Positions 49,452 through 58,444 of a stretch of DNA of 64,000 bases are shown here, one piece after another. Position 1 is the stretch's first letter. Every line of letters starts with the position of its first letter. The position numbers and the translations under genes are program-made. The DNA is from an uncultured Eubacteriales bacterium (GTDB lineage Bacteria > Bacillota > Clostridia > Christensenellales > CAG-138): positions 16,197-80,196 of the forward strand of contig UREK01000006.1 in assembly GCA_900546845.1 (NCBI GenBank). The letters are read 5' to 3'. The notes beneath the pieces were generated by a model. It ran no database searches. It was given only the letters and a program-made list of their open reading frames with translations, and was not told where the DNA came from.

Positions 49452-50306
49452 TCAGGCCGTGCCGCCGCCCGGTTCGCCCGTGGGCGCCAGAGTATTGATC
49501 CACCAGGCCAGCGCGCCGAAGCTCAGGCAGGCGGCCGAAAGCAGCCGGTAATACAGCGTGTATTTTACGAAGAAGGAAAGCGCGAACAGCGCGAGCGCCA
49601 CGAGGATATAGCGGCGCATCCTGCCTTCCGCAAACGGGGCGGAGGCTGCGCTTTTGCGGCGTGCCTTTTCCGCGCGCGCGGCAGAAAGGATCGCCTCATC
49701 TACGGCCTTATCGTCCGGCAGGAAGTCCACGGCAGAGCCGCTTGCGATGAGGTCATCCGGCGTGATGAAGGAGACGGCGACGCCGTCATACCGCCGCGCG
49801 AGGGCGGAGGCTTCCGGCGAGACGGGCGCGGCGGAGAAGATCACCGCTGCGGTAAGGCCGCGCCGCTGCGCCGCGCGGTGCGCGCGCAGCACGGTATCCG
49901 CGCTCACGGGCGAGGCGGATTGCACGGTATAAACCAGGCAATCATCCGCAAACTGGCCGCGCCGGCCTTCGAGGAACGCTTTTACTACGGCGAGGAAGCC
50001 CTCCTTGGGCAGAATCAAAAGCCGCTCGCGGAACAGGCGCTCTGCGATGCGTTTGCGTTCCCTTTGGATGAACCGATCCAAGCGCAGGCTCTTGACGAGT
50101 TCGACGGCGACGCTGATGGTCATGAGCGCCGTGACGGAAAGCACGGCGGCCATCACGGTGTTGTCGATGAGGGTGGTGAACCAAAGGTAGCAGGCCGCGA
50201 GCGTGATGACGCGCAGCGCGAGAAAATCTACTGCGCGCGCGATGAAGCTCCGGCCATGATAAAACCTCCTTTTGTAATACCGCAGGAGGAGCGTTTGATT
50301 CTTCAC
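49452..50306 (-). CDS. Membrane protein of unknown function
   Basis: The 284-residue protein has two membrane helices near the N-terminus (about 27-45 and 48-68), a cytoplasmic region of about 150 residues and two helices near the C-terminus (about 228-245 and 250-270). The cytoplasmic part (FADDCLVYTVQSASPVSADT ... GLTAAVIFSAAPVSPEASAL ... VSFITPDDLIASG) alternates strands and helices and could be a small alpha/beta, nuclease-like fold, but no catalytic set is certain. AGGTGTTCC lies upstream of ATG 50306. It is convergent with yhbY and divergent from nadD-yqeK. Confidence 0.75.
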   Translation of the reverse strand: MKNQTLLLRYYKRRFYHGRSFIARAVDFLALRVITLAACYLWFTTLIDNTVMAAVLSVTALMTISVAVELVKSLRLDRFIQRERKRIAERLFRERLLILPKEGFLAVVKAFLEGRRGQFADDCLVYTVQSASPVSADTVLRAHRAAQRRGLTAAVIFSAAPVSPEASALARRYDGVAVSFITPDDLIASGSAVDFLPDDKAVDEAILSAARAEKARRKSAASAPFAEGRMRRYILVALALFALSFFVKYTLYYRLLSAACLSFGALAWWINTLAPTGEPGGGTA

Positions 50307-50434
50307 GGGAACACCTCACTTTCCTTCGCGCGGCGGGGAATCGCCGCGCAAGAATAGTTTTGCACGGATGCATGGAAAATATACGCAGGCGCGCCAGCGC
50401 CTGGAAGAAAGCGCGGACGGGAGCGAAAACCGAA

Positions 50435-51658
50435 TTGGATCTTGGATTGTTTGGGGGGAGCTTCAACCCCATCCACAACGGGCATATCGACATGGCGCGC
50501 CGCGTCAAGGCGCAGTTTGGCTTAGACTGCGTGCTGTTCATGGTCGCAAAGGAGCCGCCGCATAAGACGCTTGCGGGCGGGGTGCCCGCCACCGCACGCC
50601 TTGCGATGGCGGAAGCGGCCCTCGCAGGGGAAGATGGCCTCTTTGCCTCCGGTATGGAGCTTGCCCGGCCGGGGAAGAGCTATACCGTGGACACGGTGCG
50701 CGCGCTGCTGGCGGAAGCGCCAAACGCGCGGCTGAGCCTCATCGTGGGCGAGGATATGCTCAAAAACCTGCCCACATGGCGGGAGGCGGAACCGCTGCTG
50801 CAGCTAGTGCGGGTGATTGCGGTTGCGCGCCCGGGGGTCGAAGGCAGCTTGTCGGACGCGGCGGAAATCCTGCGTACCCGTTGTGGCGCGCAGGTGGAAT
50901 TCGCCTCGTTTTCCGGGCAGGACGTTTCCTCCACGCTGGTGCGCACGCGCCTGCACGAAGCGCAGCCCGTTTCGGCATTCCTGCCCCCTGCCGTGGAGCG
51001 CATGATATACGAAAATGCCTTTTATCAGGAGGAAGCCGTGGCGCAAAAGCAGGAAAAGCTGCGCGCCGCGTTGAATAAAAAACGGTATGAGCACAGCATT
51101 GGGACAATGCGCTGCGCGATCGCGCTTGCGGCGCGGTGGAATGCGGACGGAGCGCAGGCGCGGCTTGCGGGGCTGTTGCACGATTGCGCGAAGCTCCCGG
51201 CGGAGCAACTGATTGCGCTCGCAGCGGAGTACGGCCTCCCGGTGGATGAATTCGAGCGGGAGACGCCCGGCCTTCTGCACGACCGGATTGGCGCGCTCCT
51301 TGCGCGGGATGTATACGGCGTGCGGGAGGAAGCGGTGTTTGACGCGATCCGCCATCACACGCTTGGAAGCGTGGATATGACGCTGCTCGATAAGATCGTC
51401 TATCTGGCGGATAAGATCGAACCGACGCGGGATTACCCGGGTGTGGACGCGCTGCGTTCGCTCTCCGGCGTGGATTTGGACCGGGCAGTGCTCGCCTGCA
51501 TGGACAGCGTACATGCGCATCTCGTGCGGGAGGGAAGAAGCGTCAAGCCAGAGGGGGAGACGGTAAGAAACGCGCTCCAGAAGAAACTTGAAGCAAAAAC
51601 GGGCAGAACGCCCGAAACAAGGATGAAACCAGAACCAAAAACGGAGGTAGAAAGTTGA
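50435..51658 (+). CDS. nadD: Fused nicotinate-nucleotide adenylyltransferase and YqeK-type HD hydrolase
   Basis: One frame joins two enzymes. Residues about 1-200 are NadD, which makes deamido-NAD from nicotinate mononucleotide and ATP (GLFGGSFNPIHNGHIDMA; KPPH-like KEPPHKT; VGEDMLKNLPTW; SSTLVRTRL). Residues about 210-390 are a YqeK HD domain (YEHSIGTMRCAIALAARW; LAGLLHDCAKL; AIRHHTLGSVDM; YLADKIEPTRDYPGV), a diadenosine tetraphosphate hydrolase family. A Lys/Glu/Pro-rich tail follows. TTG 50435 is used because the NadD fold begins there and GGGAG lies 11 nt upstream; ATG 50372 would add 21 residues. The stop overlaps rsfS. In many Firmicutes these are adjacent separate genes. Confidence 0.93.
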   Translation: MDLGLFGGSFNPIHNGHIDMARRVKAQFGLDCVLFMVAKEPPHKTLAGGVPATARLAMAEAALAGEDGLFASGMELARPGKSYTVDTVRALLAEAPNARLSLIVGEDMLKNLPTWREAEPLLQLVRVIAVARPGVEGSLSDAAEILRTRCGAQVEFASFSGQDVSSTLVRTRLHEAQPVSAFLPPAVERMIYENAFYQEEAVAQKQEKLRAALNKKRYEHSIGTMRCAIALAARWNADGAQARLAGLLHDCAKLPAEQLIALAAEYGLPVDEFERETPGLLHDRIGALLARDVYGVREEAVFDAIRHHTLGSVDMTLLDKIVYLADKIEPTRDYPGVDALRSLSGVDLDRAVLACMDSVHAHLVREGRSVKPEGETVRNALQKKLEAKTGRTPETRMKPEPKTEVES

Positions 51659-52026
51659 ACGAAACCGCAATCAAAGCCCAGGCGCTTGCACTGTGCGAAG
51701 TGCTCGACAACAAGAAGGCGTTTGACATCCTGGCGGTGAACGTGGCGGACAAGACCATCATCGCGGATTGGTTCGTGATCGCAAGCGGACGCTCCACCAC
51801 GCAGGTGAAGGCGCTTTGCGACGAGCTGGAGGAAAAGGCGGCGGAGCGCGGCCTGATCGCGCGCCGGAAGGAAGGATACCAGGAGGGGCGCTGGATCGTC
51901 GTCGACTTCGGGACGATTCTCGTGCATCTGTTCCACCCGGAAGAGCGCGAGTATTACAAGCTCGAGCGGCTTTGGGTGGATGATCCGCAGCACTACATTG
52001 ATTATTCCAAGGAGCACGCGGAATAA
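51655..52026 (+). CDS. rsfS: Ribosomal silencing factor RsfS
   Basis: The 123-residue RsfS/YbeB protein binds ribosomal protein L14 and blocks subunit joining when nutrients are scarce. Family motifs IADWFVIASGRSTTQVKAL, EGYQEGRWIVVDFGTILVHLFHPEEREYYKLERLW are intact. The start is TTG at 51655, which overlaps the nadD-yqeK stop (TTGA) and follows GGAGGT by 6 nt, so translation is coupled. It completes the nadD-yqeK-rsfS unit, a standard order. Confidence 0.95.
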   Translation: MNETAIKAQALALCEVLDNKKAFDILAVNVADKTIIADWFVIASGRSTTQVKALCDELEEKAAERGLIARRKEGYQEGRWIVVDFGTILVHLFHPEEREYYKLERLWVDDPQHYIDYSKEHAE

Positions 52027-52054
52027 CGGAGGGCTTCCTGGCAGGCTTGCCGTA

Positions 52055-52077
52055 GCCCCTTTGGGAAGGGGCATTTT
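52055..52077 (+). terminator. Terminator of nadD-yqeK-rsfS
   Basis: GCCCCTT (52055-52061) pairs with AAGGGGC (52066-52072), followed by ATTTT. Confidence 0.8.
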
Positions 52078-52408
52078 GCCTTGCGCGCGGTTTCCGCGCA
52101 GAAAACACATGCGCTTTTTATGAAAACCGGAAATCCCAAAACAAAAAACTCCTGATATGCTGGTTCCATAATGACCAGAATTGCCATAAGATTTGATGCC
52201 TTGACGATTCAATAGTGCAGGCTTTTTTATGGAGATATAAAACGGAACGGAAATTATAAGAAAAAGATGATTTTTCGCGTGCTTTGAGGTGGAAAGGCCG
52301 GAAAAGGCCTTTCCACCTTCCCTACGCCTAGCCGGATTGCAAGTCAAGGACGGGCATCAGCCCGTTCCTTTATTGTTGACAAGGTGATGAATGATGTTAT
52401 TCGGTTTG
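52078..52408. other. AT-rich intergenic region with hairpins, no gene seen
   Basis: No coding frame is supported. A perfect 12-bp hairpin (GGTGGAAAGGCC at 52288-52299 with GGCCTTTCCACC at 52306-52317) and a second, weaker one (52344-52369, followed by CCTTTATT) lie here. They may end transcripts from either side. Confidence 0.5.
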
Positions 52409-53257
52409 TCAAGATTGAAATGATTTTTTCACGGGTATCCAAATTTCATAATACCTTTTGTGTTTTTCGTTTTTCGAATAGAGGTGATAAACCTCAATCT
52501 CATAATCATATGTCTGGATATAGCCGGAACCAGGTAGCCATGAATCAAAAATTAATTCCCTCAGTTTTGGAAGTTCGTCTCCGGCAAAGCCGCCGCAGTC
52601 CGTCGAAAACGCAGCGTATGTTCCAGCAGGAATTTCGCATTGTTCGGTGCCTGCTGTGGTCGCTTCATTTTCAGCCTTCGCAATCCAATATTTATTGCTA
52701 TCCCAAATCCCGTATCATGTGCCAGAATTTTCGCAATTTATTTTCTGCATATACTCATCATATTCAATCCCCCACATAACATGTTCTTGCTCAAACCGGT
52801 TAGCAGCGATTCCGGTGAATTGTTTTGACAGTCCGCGTAGTTTGATCTGTTCTGTCTCGATAATCCTGAAATTCATTTCTTTTGCTCCCTTAATCATAAT
52901 GTGAAATGAAACAGGTGGATATACTCTCAACGGTTGGCGCAAGTCGCGTGCCTGTGTTGGCGTAATGCCGTGTTGCTTTGAAAACGCTTTTGCAAATGCA
53001 TCTGCACTACCGTAACCGTATTTCACTGCAACATCAATAACTTTCATGTCTGAATTACGCATTTCGTATGCGGCGAGCGTCAAACGTCTGCGACGTATGT
53101 ATGCATTCAGCGTTATACCGCTCATATAGCTGAAAAATCGTATAAAACTATCCGGCGTTGCACAGGCGATGCGCGCAAGCTCATCCGTGTCTATTTTGTT
53201 ACACAGATTTGCTTCTATGTATTCAACTGCATTATTGAGTTGTTTGAGAATATTCAC
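52409..53257 (-). pseudogene. AraC-family regulator with GyrI-like domain, interrupted by an in-frame TGA
   Basis: The N-terminal 180 codons encode an AraC/XylS double HTH (about residues 8-110; DELARIACATPDSFIRFFSYMSG and VIDVAVKYGYGSADAFAKAFSKQHG) and the start of a GyrI-like effector domain (FRIIETEQIKLRGLSKQF). At 52715-52717 the frame meets TGA, but the same frame runs on for 101 further codons to TGA at 52409 and encodes the rest of the domain (YGIWDSNKYWIAKAENEA; CEIPAGTYAAFSTDCGG; YEIEVYHLYSKNEKHKRYYE). The full length of 282 residues is the family norm. A single TGG-to-TGA change would explain it. AGGTG precedes the ATG at 53257. The DNA is AT-rich compared with its flanks. Confidence 0.85.
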
Positions 53258-53495
53258 CCTTTCACCTCCAACTATGATTTTATCAGAAACGAGAATCTCT
53301 CATCCGACTTTTCCAGGTCAAGATATTACGCAAAATGGTAGGCTAATATTGCTCCTGACTTTATGTCGATTCCGAATTTCAACCGAATTTGAGTTGTGAC
53401 GCTGGCCACTTTTCCAAGGGCAGTATATCATGATTTACCATTGCTCTTCTACTGTGTTTTCCCTCACTCAATAAAACGGAAAAATTCTATTTTAA

Positions 53496-53526
53496 GAAAA
53501 ATGCTCCCGGCGTTCGCCGGGAGCAT
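53496..53526 (-). terminator. Terminator of the carboxypeptidase gene
   Basis: On the minus strand ATGCTCCCGGC and GCCGGGAGCAT (53501-53511, 53516-53526) form an 11-bp stem with a 4-nt loop, followed by TTTTT. Confidence 0.9.
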
Positions 53527-53558
53527 TCATTGCTTCTTTCTGATTGCGGGCCTCCTAA

Positions 53559-54938
53559 TCAGCGCCGCGTGTAGTTGGAGCGGTAAGCCCTGCGCTTGCG
53601 GGCGATGCGCCTGCGCCTACGGCGGGAGGCGATGACCTTTGCGATGACTACGAGCAGCAGCAGCACGACCGCAAGGACGATCCAGAACACAAGGGAACTC
53701 CCGCCTTCCTCGCCATCCGCATCGCTGCCCGGCGTACCCGCGATGAGCGGGCTTGCGCTCGGGTTCGGCGTTGCGTCCACCGGGGCGGCCGCAACTGCCT
53801 CTGCGGCGACAAGATTCACGGAGAAGAGCGTCGCGCTTTCATATTGATAGGCGACGGTGCCGATCACCTCGCCCTCCGCGATGGGCGCTTCCAGCTTGCG
53901 GGTAAGCGCGGTCTGTGCGGTGATGCCGGAGGGATTGGCTTCAATCGCGGCGATCTTCGCCTTCGTATCCGTGATGTATGCGCCGGAAAGGTCAGCATGG
54001 GCGGTCAGCTCCGTCGCTTCAGAACCGGTTACAGGAAAGGTGAAATCCGCTTTAAGGCCAAGGGTAGAGGCGTCGAGTGCAGAATAGTTTTCAAACCCCC
54101 ACTCGAACAGGCTTGCGGAATTCGTAAAGCGCGGGTTGCGCCCCGCGCTTCCCTGTGGGTCGCCAAAGAGAACAACGATGAGGGAAACGCCGTCCTTTTC
54201 CGCGGAGGCCACGAGGCAGCGCCCGGCCTGATCCGTATCGCCGGTCTTCACACCGGTCGCATAGCGGTATTCAAAGCTTTCCTCGCCCGGCTTGGTGTAA
54301 AGCAGCTTGTTGGTATTCCCGAGCTGATAGCCGTCGGAATCCTTGTTGGTCGGCGGCACATCGTAATACGAGGTGGAGACGATCTTGCGGAATTCCTCGT
54401 TTTGCAGTGCGTAGCGCGTCAAAATCGCCATGTCGTAGGCGGTGGAATAATGGTTGTCGTCGTGTAGGCCGTTGGATTTGACAAAGTGTGTGCCCGTCAT
54501 GCCGAGCGCGGCGGCTTTTTGGTTCATAAGCTCCGCAAAGGCGCTCTCGCTGCCGGCGACATGTTCCGCAATGGCCCTCGCGGCATCGTTGCCGGAGACG
54601 AGCATCATGCCGTAGAGCAGCGAGCGCAGGGAAAGCTCTTCACGCCGGACAATACCCATCGTGGAGCCGCGGCTTTCCACGTTTTCGCCGACCGTTACCA
54701 TTACGTCCAGATCCGGGCAGTTCTCGATGGCAAGGATGCAGGTCATGATCTTGGTGGTGCTCGCGGGGAATGCGCGCTCCCGCGCGCCCTTTTCATACAG
54801 CACGGCACCGGAGGAAGCGTCCATCAAAAGGACGTACGGGGTGGAAATATCCTCGGGGGTAAACGGTTCGGCCAGCGCCGCGGGGAATATGGAAAACGCG
54901 GCGGCCAACGCCAGCAGAAGAGCAACGATTTTTTTCAA
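53559..54938 (-). CDS. D-alanyl-D-alanine carboxypeptidase (DacF type, peptidase S11)
   Basis: The protein of about 459 residues has a signal peptide (about 1-23), the penicillin-binding catalytic domain (about 30-280) with S60-T-T-K63, the SGN motif in LVSGNDAARAIAE and the KTG motif in GVKTGDTDQAG, then a C-terminal beta domain and a final membrane helix (about 415-440) with a very basic tail. It trims the terminal D-Ala from peptidoglycan stem peptides and is anchored outside. The start is TTG at 54938: AAAGGA lies 9 nt upstream and the signal peptide begins there. The C-terminal anchor is a real helix rather than the usual amphipathic one. Confidence 0.92.
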   Translation of the reverse strand: MKKIVALLLALAAAFSIFPAALAEPFTPEDISTPYVLLMDASSGAVLYEKGARERAFPASTTKIMTCILAIENCPDLDVMVTVGENVESRGSTMGIVRREELSLRSLLYGMMLVSGNDAARAIAEHVAGSESAFAELMNQKAAALGMTGTHFVKSNGLHDDNHYSTAYDMAILTRYALQNEEFRKIVSTSYYDVPPTNKDSDGYQLGNTNKLLYTKPGEESFEYRYATGVKTGDTDQAGRCLVASAEKDGVSLIVVLFGDPQGSAGRNPRFTNSASLFEWGFENYSALDASTLGLKADFTFPVTGSEATELTAHADLSGAYITDTKAKIAAIEANPSGITAQTALTRKLEAPIAEGEVIGTVAYQYESATLFSVNLVAAEAVAAAPVDATPNPSASPLIAGTPGSDADGEEGGSSLVFWIVLAVVLLLLVVIAKVIASRRRRRRIARKRRAYRSNYTRR

Positions 54939-55115
54939 GTCAACAAATCCTTTCCGGGAGAATCGCAACGCGCCCGCAGGCGTATGGCGGCAATAATAAT
55001 TAAGTATAACAAAAATCGGGGGGATTTGTACAGTGTCAGCAGCCAGTTTTTGTCTGGACTATGGCAAAAAAGTTTTTCTTTTCAAAAGGTTTAAAAAGGT
55101 TGTCCGCAAACGCGG

Positions 55116-55143
55116 TTTCAAACTGGAAGAAGTATGGTATAAT
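55116..55143 (+). promoter_or_regulatory. Probable promoter of the two-component operon
   Basis: TTTCAA (55116-55121) and TATAAT (55138-55143) are 16 bp apart, about 70 nt before the response-regulator gene. Confidence 0.45.
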
Positions 55144-55210
55144 TATCATAAATATTAACCAAATTGAAACGCAGGGGATATACTGCTTTCATAAAACCGA
55201 GGAGGACGCC

Positions 55211-55897
55211 ATGGCCAAACGAATTTTGCTCGTCGACGATGAACCGCTGATCCTCAAAGGGCTGAAGTTTTCCCTGGAGCAGGACGGTTATGAGACCGAC
55301 ACCGCGGCCGACGGCGAGGAAGCGCTCGTGAAAATGCAAAAGGGCGGATATGACATCGTTTTGCTGGATGTGATGCTGCCCAAGCTCTCCGGCATTGAGG
55401 TATGCCAGACCATCCGGGAAACGAGCAATGTGCCGATCATCATGCTCACCGCAAAGGGCGAGGATATGGACAAGATCCTCGGCCTTGAATACGGCGCGGA
55501 CGATTACATGACAAAGCCCTTCAACATCCTTGAGGTAAAGGCCCGCATCAAGAGCATCCTGCGGCGCACGAGCGCCGCGCCGGAAGCTCCTAAACTTGAA
55601 CTCACGGCGCGGGACATCACTATCAACATCGGAAACCGCAGCGTGATTGCCCACGGCGAACCGGTGAACCTTACGGTGAAGGAATTCGACCTGCTGCAGC
55701 TTTTCATGAACAACCCGGGCAAGGTATACAGCCGGGACGAGCTGCTCGAAACCATTTGGGGCTTTGACTATTTGGGCGATGTGCGCACGGTGGACGTCCA
55801 TATCCGCCGCCTGCGCGAAAAGATCGAAAAGGATTCCACGAAACCCGCTTACATCATGACCAAATGGGGAGTTGGATATTATTTTGCGCAGCAATAA
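55211..55897 (+). CDS. OmpR-family response regulator (WalR/PhoB-like)
   Basis: The 228-residue regulator has a receiver domain (about residues 1-118; acidic pair DDE at 9-11, phospho-acceptor Asp in VLLDVMLP at about 53, Lys in MTKPFNI at about 103) and a winged-helix DNA-binding domain (about 130-228; VNLTVKEFDLLQLFMNNPG, VRTVDVHIRRLREKI). GAGGAGG lies 6 nt upstream of ATG 55211. It overlaps the histidine kinase gene, its partner. The pair resembles WalRK/PhoPR in layout; with two GerMN lipoproteins behind it, an envelope-related role is likely. Confidence 0.94.
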   Translation: MAKRILLVDDEPLILKGLKFSLEQDGYETDTAADGEEALVKMQKGGYDIVLLDVMLPKLSGIEVCQTIRETSNVPIIMLTAKGEDMDKILGLEYGADDYMTKPFNILEVKARIKSILRRTSAAPEAPKLELTARDITINIGNRSVIAHGEPVNLTVKEFDLLQLFMNNPGKVYSRDELLETIWGFDYLGDVRTVDVHIRRLREKIEKDSTKPAYIMTKWGVGYYFAQQ

Positions 55898-57365
55898 GTT
55901 TCTGGGCTCTATCCGCAGCCGCATGGTTGCGATCTACCTTCTGGTGACGACGGTTGCACTCTTTGCGATCAGCATCATGATCTCGGGGCTTGTGGAATCG
56001 TTCTTGGTGACCCAGCGGACGGAGACGCAATCCGAGGAGACAATGCGCCTTGCGCTGGAGCTCGCGTCTAACCTGGACGCTGCCGACGCGGAAGACCTTT
56101 ATGCGCTGATCGTGACGCGCGCGCAGACGATGGGCGGGCGCATCCTTATCCTCGACCGGGACGCGGTGGTGCGTGCGGATTCCACTTCCTATTACAACGG
56201 CTACCAGATGCCTTACCGCGAGGTTCGGGATGTTCTCATTGCGGGAAAGCAGTCCTCCTACGGCTTCCACCGGATCAAACGGACAAACGAGACGGAAGAA
56301 AACATTTGGCCGCAAGCGGAACAGTCTGTTTGGGCTGTTTATTATGCTGCGCCGATCACCTCGAAGGGCGTTTATGTAGGCGCTGTTTTGTTTTCTACGC
56401 TGCTGCAGGACGTCGAGGACAGCGTGACGGATATTATTACAAAGATTACGATTGCTTTTACTGCGGTCGCCGTCGTCATGGCCGTGCTGAGCTTTGCGAT
56501 GTCGAGCGTCGTTACCAAGCCGATCCTCGAGCTGACCAACGCGATCCGCCGCATGGGGAAACAGGGCGGCGGTGTGCGCGTGGAGGTAAAGGGCACCGAC
56601 GAAACGGCGGAGCTTGGGCGTGCCTTCAACCGGATGAGCGAGCAGATCGAAGCGCACGACCGCGTGCGCGACGAATTTGTATCCAACGCATCGCATGAGC
56701 TGAAAACGCCGCTTGCGACGATGAAGCTGCTCTCAGAATCCATTTTGTATGAAGAAAAACCGGATCCGGCGCTGATGAAGGAGTTTTTCCAGGACGTCAA
56801 CCACGAGGTGGACCGGCTTTCGCGCGTGATTACGGATTTGCTGCGCCTGGTGCAGATCGACGAAACGGAAAGTGAGATGCAGGCCGCGCCCGTGCGCCTC
56901 GACAGCGTGGCGCGCCATGTGTTGGAACGCCTGCGGCCGCTCGCGGAAAAGAAAGGGGTCGCCCTGCATGCAACGTTGCAGGAAGCGACGGTTTCCGGCG
57001 AAATGATGCGCTTGGAGCAGGCGGCCGCCAACCTCATCGAAAACGCGATCAAATACACCGATGCAGGAAGTGTGGCGGTGCGCGTTTCCACCTCCGGGGA
57101 TGAAGCGCTGTTTTCCGTTACCGATACCGGAATTGGAATTCCGGAGGAGGCACAGGCGCACCTGTTTGAGCGGTTTTACCGCGTAGACAAGGCGCGCTCG
57201 CGCGGCACGGGCGGCACGGGCCTCGGCCTTGCGATCGTGGAGCGCGTGATCGCGCTCCACGGCGGCCACGTGGAGGTGCGGAGCAAGCTGGGCGAAGGGA
57301 GCACGTTCACCGTGCATCTCCCGCTGTTCCAACCGGATGCGGAGGAGAAAGGAGAGGCGGAATGA
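55884..57365 (+). CDS. Sensor histidine kinase
   Basis: The kinase of about 493 residues has two membrane helices (about 15-37 and 173-195) flanking an extracellular sensor (about 38-170, possibly PAS-like), a HAMP domain (about 195-250), the dimerisation helix with the phosphorylated His in SNASHELKTPLATMKLL (about 264-280), and the ATPase domain (N box ANLIENAIKYTDAG, G1 DTGIGIPEE, G2 GGTGLGLAIVERV). It phosphorylates the response regulator before it. The start is uncertain: TTG 55884 follows GGGGAG at 12 nt, and TTG 55872 touches that site. Both lie inside the regulator gene. Confidence 0.93.
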   Translation: MRSNKFLGSIRSRMVAIYLLVTTVALFAISIMISGLVESFLVTQRTETQSEETMRLALELASNLDAADAEDLYALIVTRAQTMGGRILILDRDAVVRADSTSYYNGYQMPYREVRDVLIAGKQSSYGFHRIKRTNETEENIWPQAEQSVWAVYYAAPITSKGVYVGAVLFSTLLQDVEDSVTDIITKITIAFTAVAVVMAVLSFAMSSVVTKPILELTNAIRRMGKQGGGVRVEVKGTDETAELGRAFNRMSEQIEAHDRVRDEFVSNASHELKTPLATMKLLSESILYEEKPDPALMKEFFQDVNHEVDRLSRVITDLLRLVQIDETESEMQAAPVRLDSVARHVLERLRPLAEKKGVALHATLQEATVSGEMMRLEQAAANLIENAIKYTDAGSVAVRVSTSGDEALFSVTDTGIGIPEEAQAHLFERFYRVDKARSRGTGGTGLGLAIVERVIALHGGHVEVRSKLGEGSTFTVHLPLFQPDAEEKGEAE

Positions 57366-58399
57366 AAGGATGCGCAAAGACGCTGCTTGCGGCCCTGTTG
57401 ACAGCGCTGCTGCTTTTCCCCGGCTGTTCCGGGATCAAGAGCATCCGGGAGGACAGCGTCCAGGAAAACCTCCCGCAGATCGATCCGGAGGCCGGGACGG
57501 CGCGGGATTTTACAACGACGATGTACTACTGGCTCTCCAACGAGCCTTACCTGGTGCCCATTCGCCACAGCGTTACGGTCGGCTCCAATGAAACTCCGGA
57601 GGACGCGATCGTGCGCACGCTGCTCAGCGGCGTGCCGCCGCTTGCGGAAAGCGTGAGCAACGCTTTCCCCGAAGGGACGGAAACGCTTGACATCGCACGC
57701 GACGGCAGCATCCTCTACATCACGCTCTCCGAAGAATACCTGGACGATTCCGCGCTGCGTGCGGAAACGGAAGCTGCGGACCGCCTGCTTTCTGAAGGCG
57801 ACATCACGCAGGAGATGCGCGACGGGCGCGTCGCGGCTGCGGCCGAGGCGCTCTATGTGCGGCGGCGCGCGGGGCTGTATGCGATCGTGAATTCCCTCAC
57901 CGCATATGATCCGAGCGTGCGCGTGATGCTTTCCGTGAACCGGAGGGGCGTGGGCGCGGAGCGGCTGCGCTATGACGAGATCGGGATTGTGAATACGGGC
58001 GAGGCTGCCTCCAGCTTGCTGGAGCCGCTGGAATTCCAAGAGAATGTGCTCGTTACGCCGGAGCGCATTGTGGAATGCGTCCTGCGGCGCATGCAGGCGG
58101 GCGAGCTTGCGCTTGTTTACGACCTGTTTGCGGAAACGGAGAGCGGCGCAGGGCAAAAGCCTGCCTATGCGGAGTTTGAGGCGCAACTCAATTCCCTCGG
58201 CCGCCTTGCAGGCTACACGGTCCATGATTCCGTCAACCAGACAGCGAACGCGGCATACGTGAATGTGGATGCGGAGTTCGTGAACGCGCAGGGCGCTGCG
58301 CGCCGCCTTACGGGCGTGCAGCTCGCGCTGAAGAGCGAAGGCAATATCTACAGGCTCAGCTTCTATGCCTTTTTAGAAGCGCTGGGCGCAACCGCGTGA
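57362..58399 (+). CDS. GerMN-domain lipoprotein (first)
   Basis: The 345-residue protein has a lipoprotein signal ending LLLFPGC (Cys at about 22) and a GerMN (sporulation/spore germination) domain at about 55-185 (YYWLSNEPYLVPIRHSV; TLLSGVPPLAESVSNAFPEGT; LYITLSEEYLD). The C-terminal third (about 230-340) may be a second, unassigned domain. Its ATG overlaps the kinase stop codon (ATGA), so it is co-translated and may report envelope status to the sensor. GerMN proteins occur in spore germination, but also widely in non-spore contexts. Confidence 0.85.
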   Translation: MKGCAKTLLAALLTALLLFPGCSGIKSIREDSVQENLPQIDPEAGTARDFTTTMYYWLSNEPYLVPIRHSVTVGSNETPEDAIVRTLLSGVPPLAESVSNAFPEGTETLDIARDGSILYITLSEEYLDDSALRAETEAADRLLSEGDITQEMRDGRVAAAAEALYVRRRAGLYAIVNSLTAYDPSVRVMLSVNRRGVGAERLRYDEIGIVNTGEAASSLLEPLEFQENVLVTPERIVECVLRRMQAGELALVYDLFAETESGAGQKPAYAEFEAQLNSLGRLAGYTVHDSVNQTANAAYVNVDAEFVNAQGAARRLTGVQLALKSEGNIYRLSFYAFLEALGATA

Positions 58400-58444
58400 T
58401 CCCCCTGATGCGGGGCGCTGCAATGCGGAAAACAGGAGGTTGGC

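Noticed and set aside
52700..52730. Selenocysteine insertion at the TGA in the AraC regulator
   Set aside because: No bacterial SECIS-like hairpin is evident right after the codon, AraC regulators are not selenoproteins, and Trp fits the family at this place.
52384..52779. Plus-strand open frame of 131 codons
   Set aside because: It is antisense to the continuing GyrI-like domain, which has recognisable family residues on the minus strand.
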